Assembly (NCBI RefSeq): GCF_022179645.1
Contig: NZ_BPRA01000015.1
Span: 124,001 to 188,000, forward strand
DNA length: 64,000 bases
Reading direction: 5' to 3'
Source of the DNA: Methylobacterium thuringiense
GTDB lineage: Bacteria > Pseudomonadota > Alphaproteobacteria > Rhizobiales > Beijerinckiaceae
Part shown: in pieces, positions 62,308-64,000 of the stretch
Position numbering within the stretch: the stretch's first letter is position 1
How the letters are laid out: every line of letters begins with the position of its first letter
Translations under genes and position numbers: made by a program
Notes under the pieces: generated by a model
The model's database searches: none
Told to the model about the DNA's origin: nothing
Seen by the model: only the letters and a program-made list of their open reading frames with translations

Positions 62308-64000
62308 GCCGCTGATCGCCCTGGCCCCGTCGCAGATCGCGCCGGCCGAGGCCGCTTGGCGGCTGCCACAGGCACGGGCCTATACCGAGCGCAAACCCCT
62401 GAAGCCCGACCGCCTCGACCAGGCCGTGGCCCAGGTCGTCGGTCTGGTGCGCGCGGGTCTCGCAGGGGTGAGTGCGCGCCGCTATGGACGCATCGCACAC
62501 GACGCCCTGGCACAGGCACAGGCGATCGACGCGTTGTCCGACGCGACGCTCCGCGAGCGGGTTCGCGGTCTCGCCGGACGCCTGCGAGGGTGCACGACGT
62601 TTCGCGATGCCGACATCACCGACGCCTTCGCCCTGATCCGCGAGGTCTCGGGCCGGGTCAGCGGCCAGCGCCATTACGGCGTGCAGATGATGGGCGCCGC
62701 CGCCCTGCTCGACGGCCGCATCGCCCAGATGGCGACAGGCGAGGGCAAGACCCTGACGGCGACGCTCGCCGCGGGTACCGCGGCGCTGGCCGGGCTCCCC
62801 GTCCACGTCGTCACCGTGAACGACTACCTCGCCGAGCGCGACGCCGAACTGATGCGCCCGCTCTACGCCGCCCTCGGTCTGACAGTCGGCGTGATCAAGG
62901 AGAAGCAGGAGCTGGCCGAGCGGGCGCAGGCCTATTCCTGCAACATCACCTACTGCACCAACAAGGACCTCGCCTTCGACTACCTTCGCGACCGCATCGC
63001 GCTGGGCCAGCGGGCGAGCGACGTACGGCTGAAGCTGGAAAGCCTTTACACCGCGGTAAACCGGCTCGGGCAGTTGCGCCTGCGCGGCCTCTACTTCGCG
63101 ATCGTCGACGAGGCCGACAGCGTGCTGATCGACGAGGCCCGCACGCCGCTGATCATCTCGGCGCAGGCCGGCTCGCAATTTGCAGACGACGTGCTGTCGC
63201 GGGCTATGGAGATCGCCAAGACACTGGCGAGCCCGCGCGACTACGCGATCGAAGCCTCCGAGCACCGAGTCGTCTTCACCGAGGCCGGCCGCGCGCGGAT
63301 CGCGGACCTAGTCTCGGGCGACGGGGCGGCCTGGCGTGGCCGCGTCGTCCGCGAAGGGCTCGTGCGTCAAGCCTTGTCGGCGCTCCACCTGTTCCACCGC
63401 GACGAGCATTACATCCTGCGCGACGGCAAGATCGTGATCGTCGACGCCAACACGGGCCGGGTCATGCCGGACCGGACCTGGAGCGACGGTCTCCACCAGA
63501 TGGTCGAGCACAAGGAGGGCTGCGCGCTGTCGAGCGCCCGCACGACGCTCGCCCGCATGACCTACCAGCGCTTCTTCCGGCGCTATGCCCGGCTGTCCGG
63601 CATGACCGGCACGACCCGTGGCGTCGCCGCCGAGTTCTGGACGGTCTACCGGCTGCCGGTGGTGCGGATCCCGACCCACCGGCCGCTCAAGCGTGCGCAT
63701 CTTCCCGACGAGATGCTCACCGACGAGGCGGAGAAGTGGAAGCGAGTGACCCAGCGCATCGCCGAGCTGCACGCGCGGGGATGCCCGGTCCTCGTCGGCA
63801 CGCGCTCGGTGGGGGCGTCCGCCCGGGCGAGCGCCTACCTGACCGGGGCCGGCCTGCCGCACACGGTGCTGAGCGCCGCCCAGGACAATGCGGAGGCCTC
63901 GATCGTCTCCGAGGCCGGGCAGCTGGGTCGCATTACGGTGGCGACGAACATGGCCGGGCGCGGCACCGACATCAAACTCGGGCCGGGCGTGGCGGAACGC
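62300..64000 (+). CDS. SecA-like preprotein translocase ATPase (cut by window edge)
   Basis: A GTG at 62300, overlapping the previous stop by eight bases, opens a frame of at least 567 codons with no stop before the edge. SecA landmarks are clear: MATGEGKT (144-151, Walker A), VVTVNDYLAERDAE, IVDEADSVLIDEARTPLIIS with DEAD at 270-273, VIVDANTGRVMPDRTWSDGLHQ, GMTGTT, and TNMAGRGTDIKLG near 549-561. It is divergent: TNKDLAFDYLRD replaces the usual TNNEFGFDYLRD, and there is a leucine/arginine-rich insert before the DEAD box (about 240-265). Placement behind an M50-HlyD gene points to an accessory SecA rather than the housekeeping one. It probably powers inner-membrane passage of a special substrate. 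The C-terminal zinc tail cannot be judged here. Confidence 0.9.
   Translation, partial: MSEPLIALAPSQIAPAEAAWRLPQARAYTERKPLKPDRLDQAVAQVVGLVRAGLAGVSARRYGRIAHDALAQAQAIDALSDATLRERVRGLAGRLRGCTTFRDADITDAFALIREVSGRVSGQRHYGVQMMGAAALLDGRIAQMATGEGKTLTATLAAGTAALAGLPVHVVTVNDYLAERDAELMRPLYAALGLTVGVIKEKQELAERAQAYSCNITYCTNKDLAFDYLRDRIALGQRASDVRLKLESLYTAVNRLGQLRLRGLYFAIVDEADSVLIDEARTPLIISAQAGSQFADDVLSRAMEIAKTLASPRDYAIEASEHRVVFTEAGRARIADLVSGDGAAWRGRVVREGLVRQALSALHLFHRDEHYILRDGKIVIVDANTGRVMPDRTWSDGLHQMVEHKEGCALSSARTTLARMTYQRFFRRYARLSGMTGTTRGVAAEFWTVYRLPVVRIPTHRPLKRAHLPDEMLTDEAEKWKRVTQRIAELHARGCPVLVGTRSVGASARASAYLTGAGLPHTVLSAAQDNAEASIVSEAGQLGRITVATNMAGRGTDIKLGPGVAER

Noticed and set aside
1-64000. Prophage, transposon or integron features
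   Set aside because: No integrase, transposase, terminal inverted repeats or tRNA targets were seen anywhere in the window.

Overview
The window is GC-rich, gene-dense DNA. Its protein families (SapC-family surface protein, halogenase-like flavoprotein, B12-binding radical SAM enzymes, DUF3467) point to an alphaproteobacterium, possibly Methylobacterium or a related Hyphomicrobiales member. That placement is inferred from gene content and composition; there is no rRNA or tRNA marker here.

One gene dominates. Positions 48662 down to 3561 on the minus strand are a single uninterrupted frame of about 15,033 codons. It starts with a basic N-terminus and a LEPR-XLL motif. A very long glycine/alanine/valine-rich beta-strand-repeat region follows, interrupted by six Trp/Tyr modules and one charged helical insert. 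Then come an 86-residue Tyr-rich helical repeat, Calx-beta-like segments, about 60 copies of a 57-residue hemolysin-like module, classical RTX nonapeptides, and a Pro/Gly/Tyr-rich C-terminus. It is best read as a giant surface adhesin or extracellular matrix protein. Just upstream, on the same strand, is a SapC-family gene, separated by a strong hairpin terminator.

Two sets of tailoring-type enzymes flank the giant gene. Left (1-3364, minus): 2OG-Fe(II) oxygenase, SAM methyltransferase, and two tandem B12-binding radical SAM proteins, the last cut by the window edge. Right (51541-57469, minus): O-methyltransferase, P-loop kinase, a halogenase-like flavoprotein that has lost key catalytic residues, an unrecognised protein, and a radical SAM protein with extra cysteines. 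Overlapping stop/start codons indicate tight operons. An AraC-type regulator (50402-51529, plus) lies between this operon and the SapC gene, next to a roughly 750-base intergenic region with a conspicuous AT-rich core.

At 57869-64000 (plus) is a four-gene set: DUF3467 protein; GAF domain-membrane anchor-HlyD adaptor; PqqD-like domain-M50 (HETGH) membrane protease-HlyD fusion; and a divergent SecA running off the window. No ABC exporter is present. My main hypothesis is that these genes form a dedicated Sec-linked export and maturation machine for the giant LEPR-XLL protein. In that model the PqqD-like domain would recognise the leader and the M50 site would process it or act in quality control. 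A 17-bp sequence shared exactly between the region upstream of the SapC gene and the divergent region between the right-hand operon and the export genes suggests common regulation.
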